Assembly: GCA_030267565.1 (NCBI GenBank)
Contig: BRXU01000003.1
Coordinates: 1,968,001-2,032,000 of the forward strand
DNA: 64,000 nt
From: Pleodorina starrii
Lineage: Eukaryota > Chlorophyta > Chlorophyceae > Chlamydomonadales > Volvocaceae
Direction: 5' to 3'
The notes below the pieces were generated by a model, which saw nothing but the letters and a program-made list of their open reading frames with translations, did no database searches and was not told where the DNA came from. Position numbers and translations under genes: made by a program. Positions within the stretch are counted from its first letter, which is position 1; the number at the start of each line of letters is the position of its first letter. Below, piece after piece: positions 14,154 to 26,100 of this stretch.

Positions 14154-17100
14154 ATGGCCAAGCACACGAAGCGCGGCTCTATCGCTGCGGTGGCGGTGGC
14201 CGCAACAGTACTGATCGTCCTGTCGTCCGCAATGTTGCCAACCTGCTTTGCACAGACAGGTGTGTATGGCGGGAATGGCTCTCTGGCATGCATCCCTCAC
14301 ATGCTGCCGCCAAGGAGGGTAGCGTTAGTTCCTGCCCCAGCTACGCTTGTTTCTTGTACATGCCTGCACCCTATGTATGTGTGTGGTCCAACTGGCCTCA
14401 TATGCCTCGACCACACCCGAGCGATCGAATCACATGCGCGCATTCATTTGCATTCCCGGTTCTCACGCGTGTACTTCCCACGCCCCACACACACTCTACA
14501 AACTATACACCAGCCACATTACGTTTAATATCGTCACCTTTAGTGAACAAGCGCACATCTTCACGGAAGCCCAGGAAGGGTACCTCCGACAGCGTAACAC
14601 GGAGCGGCAGATCCAAAACGTACTACACGCCATCGAGGACGCCGGCCTAACCAGCCGTGACCTCTACTTACTATATATCGATTTCACATCGGCATTTAAC
14701 ACCATCGATCACGACAAATTACTTATGATCATGTACGACCTAGGATATCCGGAGGACCTCATCGCGGTGGTCGCGAACCTATACTCGCGCGCCACCACAC
14801 GCATACGCACCGAACATGGCTGCACCGCGGAGATTGCAATCGAACGCGGCACAATTCAGGGCGATACACTATCACCCGTACTGTTCATCATTTACATGGA
14901 GCCACTCCTAAGATGGCTACACAGCGGAGGCCGAGGATACCGCTACGGCTGCCTCCAAGCGGACGAAAATGACCGACACCACTTTAGCTCGGGGGCCTTT
15001 GCGGACGACCTAGTGATCCTCACGAACACCGTGTCTGACATGCGCACACAGAGCACAAAAATAGAGCGCTACGCCCGCTGGGGAGCACTCAAGGTCAACG
15101 TAGGCAAGTGCCAACTGCAGGGCATTCTGCACGGCCGCGCGCGTTCCGATACTGACCTGAGTAGGGGCCCCGGTACGCAAAAATACAGGGCCGTCGTAGA
15201 ACGTCTCCTGAAAAACCAAATTCGGATCGATGGCGTACCCATCCCGTACGAACCCCCAACAGGATCGTATAAATACCTCGGCGTACACATCACCCCTACT
15301 CTGGATTGGACGACACAGGTGGCCTACACTCGCGCCGAAATCGACCGACGGGGGCAAAGCATACAAAACTCTCTCGCGACCCCAGATCAACGCATAAACA
15401 TGATCAAAACCCTCATTCACCCCTTTGTGGCGTACAGCCTGCCCACTATGGCGTACACCCCGCACGACATCGCCAGCCTCGACGCCCAAATCGCCGGCAT
15501 AGCCAAACGCAGCTACGGACTAAAAATGGGCTGTCACGACACACTGCGTCTCTGGCACATCGGGTAGTGCTCCGCGCCCAATATATGACTGAATCTAGCG
15601 GCCAAAGACATCTGCAATCGTACTGCAGACTGGTAAAGGTGACTCGAGCTTGTTGGGCAGGCCTGACCGGGCCTTTCTATCGTAGCCGGGCTTAGGGATC
15701 CTGCCGTACTTGGATCATGAGCGGCACTCAGCTCCCGCTCAGGCAGTGATCGCCGGAGTGACGGCACTCAGATCCCGTCTTCCGGAGTAGATTCCGCGGC
15801 ATTCCCCCATCCTTGACCGAGGAGGGGTTTCCTGGTGTAGATCGTACAATCCAGGCTTTCGACACGCTGTGTCAATTACGCTGTGTGTCGTGACAGCTGT
15901 CACGACACAATGCGTCTCTGACACATCGGGTAGTGCTCCGCGCCCAACCCCCCCACACCAGAAACCCCGAACTGGGTTTTTCGTGGGGAACACCTCACCA
16001 GTGGCCGGCCGTGTGATTCGAACCCACGCCGCGTACCGCTAGACGGGGTTCTCGCAACTCCCCCCATATATGACTGAATCTAGCGGCCAAAGACATCTGC
16101 AATCGTACTGCAGACTGGTAAAGGTGACTCGAGCTTGTTGGGCAGGCCTGACCGGGCCTTTCTATCATAGCCGGGCTTAGGGATCCTGCCGTACTTGGAT
16201 CATGAGCGGCACTCAGCTCCCGCTCAGGCAGTGATCGCCGGAGTGACGGCACTCAGATCCCGTCTTCCGGAGTAGATTCCGCGGCGTTCCCCCCTCCTTG
16301 ACCGAGGAGGGGTTTCCTGGTGTAGACCGTACAATCCAGGCTTTCGACACGCTGTGTCAATTACGCTGTGTGTCGTGACAGGGCTTCCCAACCCGCGCCA
16401 TCCTCGGTCCCATATCGCGACTAGGTCTGGGGGTGGGCACCCTACGTACCCTTTATGCGGTCAGAGCGGCGAAGACGCTTGTCCTGTCCCTCAACGACAA
16501 GGGACGCCTTGGGGCAGTAACCCGAGCCCTCCTGCACCTGCAGAGCCGATACATGGGCACCATACCAGTGCACACATTCAAACGCGAACGAATGCCGGCA
16601 CTATACCACACTCAAACAACTTGCTCTCGTGCATGAAGCCGGTATCGAACTCACGGACAAAGGCAGCACCTATGAGCCGGCAGCAGGCAGCCTCATTCAC
16701 CTGATCGGGGCGCACAACCCGACGGCCGAGCCCAAGGATCTCGCGCTCCTCTTCCGATGCATACAGCCCCTGCTGGAACTTGGCCTGGACCTCAGGGCCC
16801 TGAAAGACAAAAACACGGGAGCGCATCTCATCACCACCGACCAGCTGCAACGCATCGGTGGCAGGAAGGTGGGCCCACGCCATCAGATAGCCCTAAACCA
16901 GCTCAGCCTCGCCCTGAATGCTGACCCCAGTGTTCGCGCCCGGGCGCCGCGCCACAGAGGTGTAGCACCCTTACCCCCCGAACTACGACTCCTCCCGGAC
17001 GGCCCACATCTAACCGATCTTGCGATGGAAGCGACAAGACCCACCCCCATCCCCCACGGAACCCTAAGGAAGTACGTACTGGCCAAACCCCGCGACCCGG

Positions 17101-20100
17101 CCGACACCGTTCCGGCCGCCCCAGCTGAAAACCCACCCCCTCGCCCAGGCCCAACAACCCCTCGTGTGGCGACGGCAACCCAAACCACGGCAGCGTCGTC
17201 CGGCACCGCAACAACCCTCGAGGCACGACGCCCGGCCGCCCGGCCAGCCGCCAGGCGCCACCAGCCGCAGCGAAAGACCGATAGTGAGCTGCTCAAAGCA
17301 TACCTCCTTCGGCAGAACCTGAAACCAGTCGACGGTATCACAGATGCCGAGGCCATTGGGTGGGACCCCCGGCAAACCCCACTTACCCTTCAGCACTGCG
17401 AACGAATCCTGCGCCACCCGCTCCACCGGGGCCTCACGTCCCAAGTAGGCTCCGCCGAACGGCTACTCCACATGCTCCATGGGGAGACGGCGTGGCCTGC
17501 GGGGACACCAACCCAGCATGGCCTTAACATCACACAGCTTCTCTTCGGGGACCAAGAGAGGGTAGCATGTATCAAGGCGGAAATCCGGAAACGGGTCGCC
17601 GTCAGCGCTCCGAACCCCAAGCGACAACGCACAACCGACTCGGCTACCCAACACACACACCGAACGTACTACCAGGTTGAATGGGAACGTACTGTCATCA
17701 CTAAAGGGGCAATAGCACTGTACACCGAGAATGGCTACCACCCGAAGGCAGTGCACCGGTACGAAACCCCCACCGCCCCCACTCACCCCGAAATGATAGT
17801 CGAGGTAGAATGGGCCCCCACCGAAGATGAGGAGTCGCGACTGGCCTCGCAAGACAACTGGACAGAGCTGCTGAATGCATTCCGGCATCGGCGCGCCGTT
17901 GAGGCCGAACAGGACCCCGGTCGGATGGAAAATGCACGCGACCACCACCTGACGGAATGGCAACAGCAAGGTAGATGGGAGACTGAATGCCTCAACGTGA
18001 CCCGAGGCCAACGTCTCCTACGGCAGTTTGTCGAAATCAACGTACACCCGGGTAACCCGGACCGGGACATCCACCCGCCGGGGCGGTATACGGCAATCGT
18101 AACGGCACACACAGGCATGTACCATGGGACGGCAGCGGGGACATACCCGATGGACTGCAAGCAATTGGGATGGCATTCGTGTACGATCCCCAAGGGCGCT
18201 GCGTCGGCCAGGTGTCGGCAAGCCGCCTCCGCAGCCTGTGGCTCCGGTACAGCGACGCCCAACAGAAACGCCCGGAAGAGCACGCACAGATCGCGGCCGC
18301 GGGTGGCTTCGCGGAGGATGTCGCACGCCTCCTCCTGCGGTATCGGGATGGAGGGGGCACCAAAGCACACCCCATTCGAGAGGCCCATGAGCGGAGGATA
18401 TCTGAACGGCTGATGAAACGCCTCATGACCGCGCTGGGCGCCGCAACAGAGCGCTTTGCATCCCCCCTCAACGTAGCAGACAGCACCGCCATCTACTACT
18501 CGCGGTACCCAGAAGATCAGCTCTTCGGAGCCAACCACGACGCGTATTCGCAACCGTGCACGGGCGTATCCGTCGCGCACCCTGAACCTAAGCCGGACGA
18601 GGGGCATCATGCACTGCGATGGGCGCTAGGCTGGGCCGACGCGACACGGAGCACAGATAACCCCACCGCTACCCTACTCCTGCTGCCCACGTCCCAAACG
18701 GCGCCCTACACCCGCTACCTCACCCACCCGCTGGTCACCATGATCGGTACAATAGACGCATTTTCAGGAACGGGGGACCTTTACAGCGAAGTGAGCGTAG
18801 ACGCTCCAAAACCCTACCCAAACGGACTCACCCTACTCCTGGTTAGCAATGAATCCGGCCGCGCGTACGGTACCAGCCTCCGCAGAGCGCTTGCTATGAC
18901 GGCAGCCCGCCACGTCGCCACTGGCCCCGCCCTCTCTTGGAAGCCACCCCAATGGGTGCGCAAGCGGCTGCGTAGTATGACCGAGAAGCCACCCGCCGCG
19001 GCAGCTCCCTCCCGCACGTGCGACAACCTCTCCACGGAAGAGGGAAGCGCCGCGTTCCTGGCATTTCCTGCCAAATATGCTCTGCGATACAACGCCCAAG
19101 ACGCCATATACACAGACGGGTCAGTGCAAAAAATCAAAGATGGCGACGAGGAAAGACATCTCCTGGGGGCCGCGGCCGTCGACGCACTTACCAACACAAC
19201 GCTCCACATCAGGGAGGGAGGCCACCAGGGCTGCCAAACTATTACACGGTGCGAACTGAGTGCCATCCATCAAGGACTCCAGATGCGCAGAGGCACGCTG
19301 CACGACGAAGCTCACCTAACTATATGGACGGACTCTGCCGCGTCGCTACATCTCATTAAAAAGATGATAAACAACCCACATAAGCTTCAGCTTAGTAAGC
19401 ACAAGGCGCTGCTTGAGGAAATCGTATTAATCCTTAAACGACGAGCGGCTTGTAACCTGAAGACATCTTTGCTTAAAGTGAAAGCCCACACTGGGGTAAC
19501 TTACAACGAGAAAGCGGACAAAGCAGCCGTACGAGCCGCGCGAGGACTCTCCAAGCTAGACCCCGACGCGCTGAGCGCAACCGAGGCCTCAGACAATAAT
19601 CCTCGAAGTCAACACTGGTGGCTGCGGAAAATGGCTGGGCCTGAGAAGAACGCTGGGCACTATGCAAACGACCTTAACCGCGGTATCGAGTCCTTGGTCA
19701 GCCCGGAAACGCACTCGGGATACACGAACGAAACAGATTACATGAAATACGTCGCCAACACTCTGCCCGACCTCGACATAAGCACCAGCACTCGGACTCT
19801 ACAGTGCAAGGCGGGCCGACACAAGCACGTTAAACGGTGCTTCGACTACCTATACGGCCAGCTATGGAGCGCCAAGCTTGCGAGGCGATTTAAAAAACCA
19901 GTGGCACCTGGCCGCCCTGCCTCGTCGGGACATTGCCCCCTATGCAACCAACTCGACTCAGGGGCGCACATCCTCGGAGGCTGCCTTCACCCCCGCATGC
20001 GAGCCCTATACATACAGCGGCACAACAAGGCGGTCCAAAACATTACCAGTACGCTAGCCCGTGGGTCCAATGGAGGCTGTTACATTGTAATGGACGCCGG

Positions 20101-23100
20101 CCCCGCGGACACCCGACCAGACTACGTGGCCGGCACACGCCTGCCCAAATGGCTGCTCCCGAGTATTGAGGATGAGAAACGCCTCAAACTCAGGCCCGAT
20201 ATACTCCTTATACCCGACATCCCCCTCCATGAAACGCAAGCGCAAGGGTACAAGGGACCTCAGGACCCTAGCCAGCACACCGTACACATTGTTGAGGTCG
20301 GCTACACCGCCGACACCAACCACACACAGAAACAGCACGACAAGGCCGTACAACACGCAGAACTGGCCAAACTCCTCACGGAAACCGGATGGAAGGTCCG
20401 CTACACAACACAGGAAGCCATCAGCCTCGGCTTTGCGGGTACTATCAGGAAGGACCTACGCCCTCTACTCCACACCCTAGGCACGGGCAGCAAGGAAGCC
20501 CGAGCATGCTGCAACGACCTCCACGACCATGCAGTTAGGACACTCAACACTATCGTTATAACCCGCAGACAAATGGAACGCAACCCCCATGCGGAACCGA
20601 CACCGGCCGGCACGTAACCAACGTGGGACAAGTCTTAAGTTCCTTGCGGTGGTGGGGGGGGCTGGGACCGGGGAAACCCGTCACCCCACCCCCTCTGCTC
20701 CCATAACCCACGCCTCGGCTACCGGCCGGGCGTATCATTATTATTATTATTCCCACGCCCCACGCACCCCGCTCCGATCCATTTCCCCCCCCCCCCGCCG
20801 CCTCTCCGGCGGCGCAGTCAACCTAGCGCTGCGCAGGCCAGCCTACACCTCTTCAAACCACGTCGGCTTCCTACCATTCTTAGCTGTGGACGGCAACAAG
20901 GACTCTTTCACGCACACTGCGTTCGAAGACACAGCAGCCAAGTGGCTTTCGGTGGACCTGGGTGGCCTCTACAGCATCAGCCGCATCCGGTTATGGAACC
21001 GACAGAACTGCTGCCAGGAGGGTATGGCCAACGCGCAGGTCCGCGTGGGCGTCACCCAGCTCATCAGCGCCGCCGACCAACCCTACATCGGATGGAACCA
21101 GCTGGTCTGGACGCAGCCGGGAGCGGGCAGCGCGGCGGCGCCGTTCCCAGGGTCCTGGCCGTTCCCAGAGTTCCCAGCGGTGCCGTACTACGACATTGTG
21201 CTCAGTCCGCCCGTCGTGGGGCGATGGGTGACGGTGCAGAATGGTGCAGGTGAGTGATGGACGCATGACGGATGATCGGGTCGTCTAGATAGGACGTCTA
21301 CGGTAGGATACGATAGGTCATGTCGGACTGTCCAGAGGCTATATAGATAGATGCCGTGTAGGTCCCGGTTTGCGGCGAGTAAATCGGTGGGGCCGAAACT
21401 CTTTACACAAGCACGTTATCAATAATATCGCTACGGGCGGGTAGATACATAGGTTGCCGTATTATATATTACGACCGTCTGGGCGTTTCAACAGGTTTCA
21501 ACCGTCTAAAAAATGGTGAATGCGTGTGTCGTGATAGATGTGTCCAATTGATGCTTGGAATATTACGAATTTTTTTAAACGCTTGCGTATAAATCGGATG
21601 TTTATATGCACGTGTGATTATTCCTGCTGACAATTATGTTAGCACGGTTCATTGCTTGATTGTGCCGGAAAGACGTGTTTGATTGGTCGTAACAGAGACG
21701 TCGTCATAATAGGGCAACCTACCCCTAGCTAGCGTTAATAATCTGTACACAACTGCTGCTTACGTAAATTTGTCTCACTGATTCCATTTATTCGTCAGTG
21801 TCATCATGCATGCACGTCACTGTGCGTGACCTTTCCTCGCAGGGTCGTCGGTGCTGTCGGTTGGCGAGCTGGAGGTGTACAACGGAACTGCCCGTGAGTG
21901 CGGAACGAAATTATGGGAACCACGCAATTCATGTGGAGGCGGGGTTTGACTATCCGCCGTCGGTGTGGGCCTTCATATATAATAATTGGTCTTCAATAGA
22001 ACTGCGTGCTGCTCGCCGATCGATGTATGGTAAATAGCTACGTAATAAGCATTGATATGATACATAACGACCATGCGCCTACGCATACCTCACCTGCATG
22101 GCATGCAGGTCCTGCGGTCTGCCCTCGCTCCAACGGCTGGTGTGGCCACCAAGGGGGAATATTCAGCCAGTTTGACTGCGACGGTGACGGAATCCTTGAC
22201 CTTGTGTGTACCGACTTCATGGGACGGCGTGCTGCCATCCTCTCTTCCAAGGGCTGCCTCCTGGGTCAAGACGGCTGGCCCAACGCGCCTGTCAGCTTGT
22301 GCCCAGCCAGGTTTGGAGCTACCGGAGGTACGGGAGCGTGCGTGGATACAGCAGGAGGGCGCATTTTGCCCTTGTCGATCACTTGGATAGGCGGCATAAA
22401 CATAACCGACGTGCGTGCGTGCGTACATGCGTATAAGGACCGACTACCTTCGTACTAGTTCTTAGGACGACACGCATAGACCTGCAATAGTCACAGTAGT
22501 AGGCATCCTTTGAGTGCAGCGTGTATGCTTGTGTTCAGCCGTAGAAGTAGTGCTGTCAGCAGCCCCAAGCAAGGGCTGCGTGTACCAATGTGTCCTCGTA
22601 CGTATGTCCTCGTACTTACCATCTTACTATCGCCTGTCCACAAAACGTTGATGTGTATTGTGTCCACTCTCAATTGCGCTTCACATCGGATACAGTTAAC
22701 CTGGCCCAGGGCAAGACTGCCTACGCCTCTTCCACCTATATATTGGAACGACAACCAGTACGGACCGGGCAACGCTGTGGACGGCAAGAGAGAGAGCTTC
22801 ATGCACACTGACCCCGCGGACAGCGCCCGGTGGCTGTCAGTAGACTTGGGCGGCCTGGCAAACATCAGCCGCATCGTGCTGTGGAACAGGGCGTTCTGCT
22901 GCCAAGAGCGCTTGGCCAATGCAGAGATGCGGGTCGGCACCTGGCCAATTAGGAACGCCAATGACACTGGTTTCGTTACGAGCAACCCGCTGGTCTGGCA
23001 GCAAAACGGCGGCGGCAGCTATGCCGTTGAGGCGTACCAAGTGGTGTTCAGCCCGCCGGTCGTTGGCCGCTGGGTTACGGTGCAAAACTTCCGCTCAGGA

Positions 23101-26100
23101 GTTGCTGCAGGTGGGGCCGCACAGCAGGCGCTTAATAATCGTATCGTATCTTGGCATACATACTTGCTTGCATCAACAGCTAGATAGGTGCATGCTGGCC
23201 GGAATATACCATATAATATACGATAAAATTATCCTATCCTGCAGCCGCCATAAAATACTATGTCCCCTTATTATAACTCTTTCGTCTGTTCCCCCTCGCT
23301 TGCTTACTTTTACACTCCGTCTCGCAGCCGATGCTGTGTTGCACATTGGCGATGTTGAGGTGTACGGCAGTATTCTAACTGCTGCGAGCCGCTGTACACT
23401 CTGGGAAAGGATTTTCTCCGTAAAGGTTTCTTTCTCCGTAAAGTGCAGTTTGGACGCCGTAAGCTTCGCTTTCCGTATTTTACGGAGTTTGGGGAGCCAG
23501 CCAAAACACATACAATGTTTATGCAGGTATTCAATACATAACATTTTTGTACGTACTCAGAAGTACGTTGAAGGATACATAGCGCAGACACAGCCCATCA
23601 CTTTCCATGTACAACTTTTCCGTAAACTTCAGTTCCCCGACTTTACGGGGTTCTTAGCAGCCATACCCTGTTTGCGGAAGTATAGTTATACATATCAATA
23701 TAGATTATGATCAGGATAACGTACGAGGAATATGTAGAGCAGGCACAGCCCTTGTGTACACTTTTCCAAAGAGGGCAGTTCACCGGCTTCATCTAAAAAG
23801 GCATGCGTAATGCTGAACGTATTAATTACGTTTTGATGCTGGGATATTTAAAGCTGCTAGGCTGGGGCGAGCGGGTGAAAGCTGTCTCAGACACATAGAC
23901 AGACATTTGAACCGTACGCATCGGGTGCTTCGTGTAGAGTACTCTGTTATGCTTCATTATTTGTAAACTTAACGTTAGCCCAGAGAGCCTTGAGCTGCGC
24001 CCAAATAACGTTGAGCATCAACAGCATCGCCTCGTTGTTGCTCGTCTGCGGACGACTCCCATCCCATCCAGTCATGAACTGCGTAAATTTGAATGGATTT
24101 GGCTGAAGTGTTAACTGGCGACGGGGCGCGGAGCCGGCCCTGGGTGCACCGCATTACAAGGATGAAGGCACGCTGTCACAGTTTCCGGGACGCGGGCGGT
24201 GGTTTGGCGTCAGTGCCAGAACCGCCGCGCTTGTTGTGCAGAGTATCCCATTAGTCACACAGCCGGCCGACTCCGGAACGCACGGTACGTTCGACTGGCA
24301 CTTGCAACTGTATGTTTGGCTTATTTGAGGGTAGCCCATCGGATTTCTCGCCTGCAGGCCCGTCTTTCTATGCGCATGCAGCGTGGAGTGCACGCCGCTT
24401 CATTGACGCCAGTTGGGCGCCGTGGGCACGGAGAGCAGCGGCTGCACGGGAGGGAGCGGTGCGGAGCCGGCCCTGGGTGCACCCATTTCCGCAACACAGG
24501 TGTAAGGTGCGCACTGTCACAGTTTCCGGGACGCGGGCGGTGGTTTGGCGTCAGTGCCAGAACCGCTACGCTTGTTGTGCAGACTATCCCATTAGTCACG
24601 TAAGTATTTTGGTGCAAAGCCGATAATAATATATATAGCTGCATGTTCGAGTCTGCCTCACATATTATGCACGCGCCTTTATTTGTTTCTGAACCAAGAC
24701 GTTGCTCGGCGAAGTTCGATCGCACGTGTTCCGTTGGCTGGGCTGAACGCCTCCAAGCAAAGCTGAAGCTGTAAGAAATCCCACCGCATGTTGTTTGCTC
24801 CGCTGAGTGCAGACGCATGTATGCCAGATAGAAATCCTGATGACCCAGTTAACGTCTTGCCATTGTCAGCCGACGACGCTATTGCGTCCGCCGCCTAGTA
24901 AGCGTACGTCTTCCGCCTGTTTCCCGCATGCAGCTGCGGCCTGCCCCATCCAGCCCAGCTGGTGCGATCATCCTGGGTCCACCCTCGAGATGGTCAACTG
25001 CGACAACGACGGCATTATGGACTGGGTGTGCACCGATATCTACGGCCGTCGTGGCGTTCGGCTTTCCTCCAAGTCTTGTGTGAGCGATGATGCCTCAACC
25101 GGCTGGCCTATGGCGCCCTCATCGCTGTGCCCCGCCAAGATCCCTGGTGCGTGCGAGGCTTTCCATTGTTGGGCTCTAGAGCGAGCAACGTGGTGTATGT
25201 AGATAGGACCATAGGAATTTGCAGTCGCGCAAGCCCGTGTCGTCCTGTATCGATTAATTGATTTTATGATGAGGTGCATTCGCGTGCCCATTATTTCTCC
25301 TTGGCGCCGAAAGTCTCTGCATACATGCGTTTAACGCACGGCATGGCAGTCGCATCCCGACGGACACACGTGCGCGCATATGGGTACATCACATTCATCT
25401 ATCGCTTCAAGACGCTCGCTGTGGCGATGCGTGTCTGTATGTACAGCAGCCGCACCTACACGCATGCTTGCCTCACTGCTGTATAGTGCGCCCACGTACG
25501 CAGTCCTCACTTTATTTCCACGTCAAAAAAGTTTTGAACATTTTCAAAACAACCGATCATCATATCCTCACAGACCGAAGGAAGAGCCGCGGGCCGACTC
25601 CCGCCCATCCATTTCTGTGCCCCGCCGCATGCGTGCAGTCAATGTGGCTCTGGGCAAGACTGCCTACGCCTCTTCCGTCTATCTTAACCAGTTCCCAGCG
25701 AGCTTTGCCGTGGATGGCATCATGACCACTTACACACACACTAATGACGAGGACTCAGCCAAGTGGCTGTCAATCGACCTGGGAAGCGTCATGAAGGTCA
25801 CGCGCATTGTGCTGTGGAACCGCCAAGACTGCTGCCAAGAGCGTCTGCTTAATGCGGAGGTCCGTGCCGGCACCACCGTCATCAAAAGCAATGCCGACGC
25901 TGCCTTGATGATCCGGAACCCCGTGGTCTGGAGGCAAGCTGAAGCTCCTGCCCAGCCGGGCCCCTGGTACTCCTGGGTGATTTACTTCAGTCAGCCAACG
26001 GACGTCCGTTGCATTACCGTGCAGAATGGAGGTGCGTAGATGGGTTGTTTGTTTGGGCACCCGAAGCGTAGTTTGCGCCTTGTACATGTACAGCCCAAGC

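Larger units (their letters stand above)
14493..20749 (+). mobile_element. Non-LTR retrotransposon, Dualen/RandI-like, 5'-truncated
   Basis: A 6257-bp insertion in intron 1 of the lectin gene, bounded by an 18-bp target-site duplication and ending in an (ATT)5 tail. Domains in order: reverse transcriptase starting inside its first motif (14493-15530), continuation after a nested insertion (16382-16605), a linker region (16606-18169), RNase H, a C-x2-C-x7-H-x4-C finger and a PD-(D/E)xK-type nuclease (18170-20617). RNase H plus a C-terminal restriction-like nuclease fits the Dualen/RandI clade; the AP-type endonuclease expected at the N terminus would be lost by the 5' truncation. It is inactive: truncated, interrupted and frameshifted near 16605 and 18165. 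Confidence 0.9.
23394..24600. other. Extra 1.2 kb in lectin intron, with internal repeats
   Basis: Absent from copy 1, where the exon continues into gtaagt at 217. It holds several ccgtaaa/tttacgg inverted motifs (23415-23655) and two direct repeats (24128-24258 and 24461-24599). It ends in cac|gtaagt, the position of the donor in copy 1. No TIR, tail or coding domain was recognised. Confidence 0.6.

Noticed and set aside
15995..16066. tRNA gene on the minus strand
   Set aside because: No acceptor stem or anticodon arm can be drawn, and the T stem has a mismatch; treated as a SINE-like insert.
16883..18610. Long minus-strand frames over the LINE
   Set aside because: Antisense shadows of a GC-rich coding strand, without domains.
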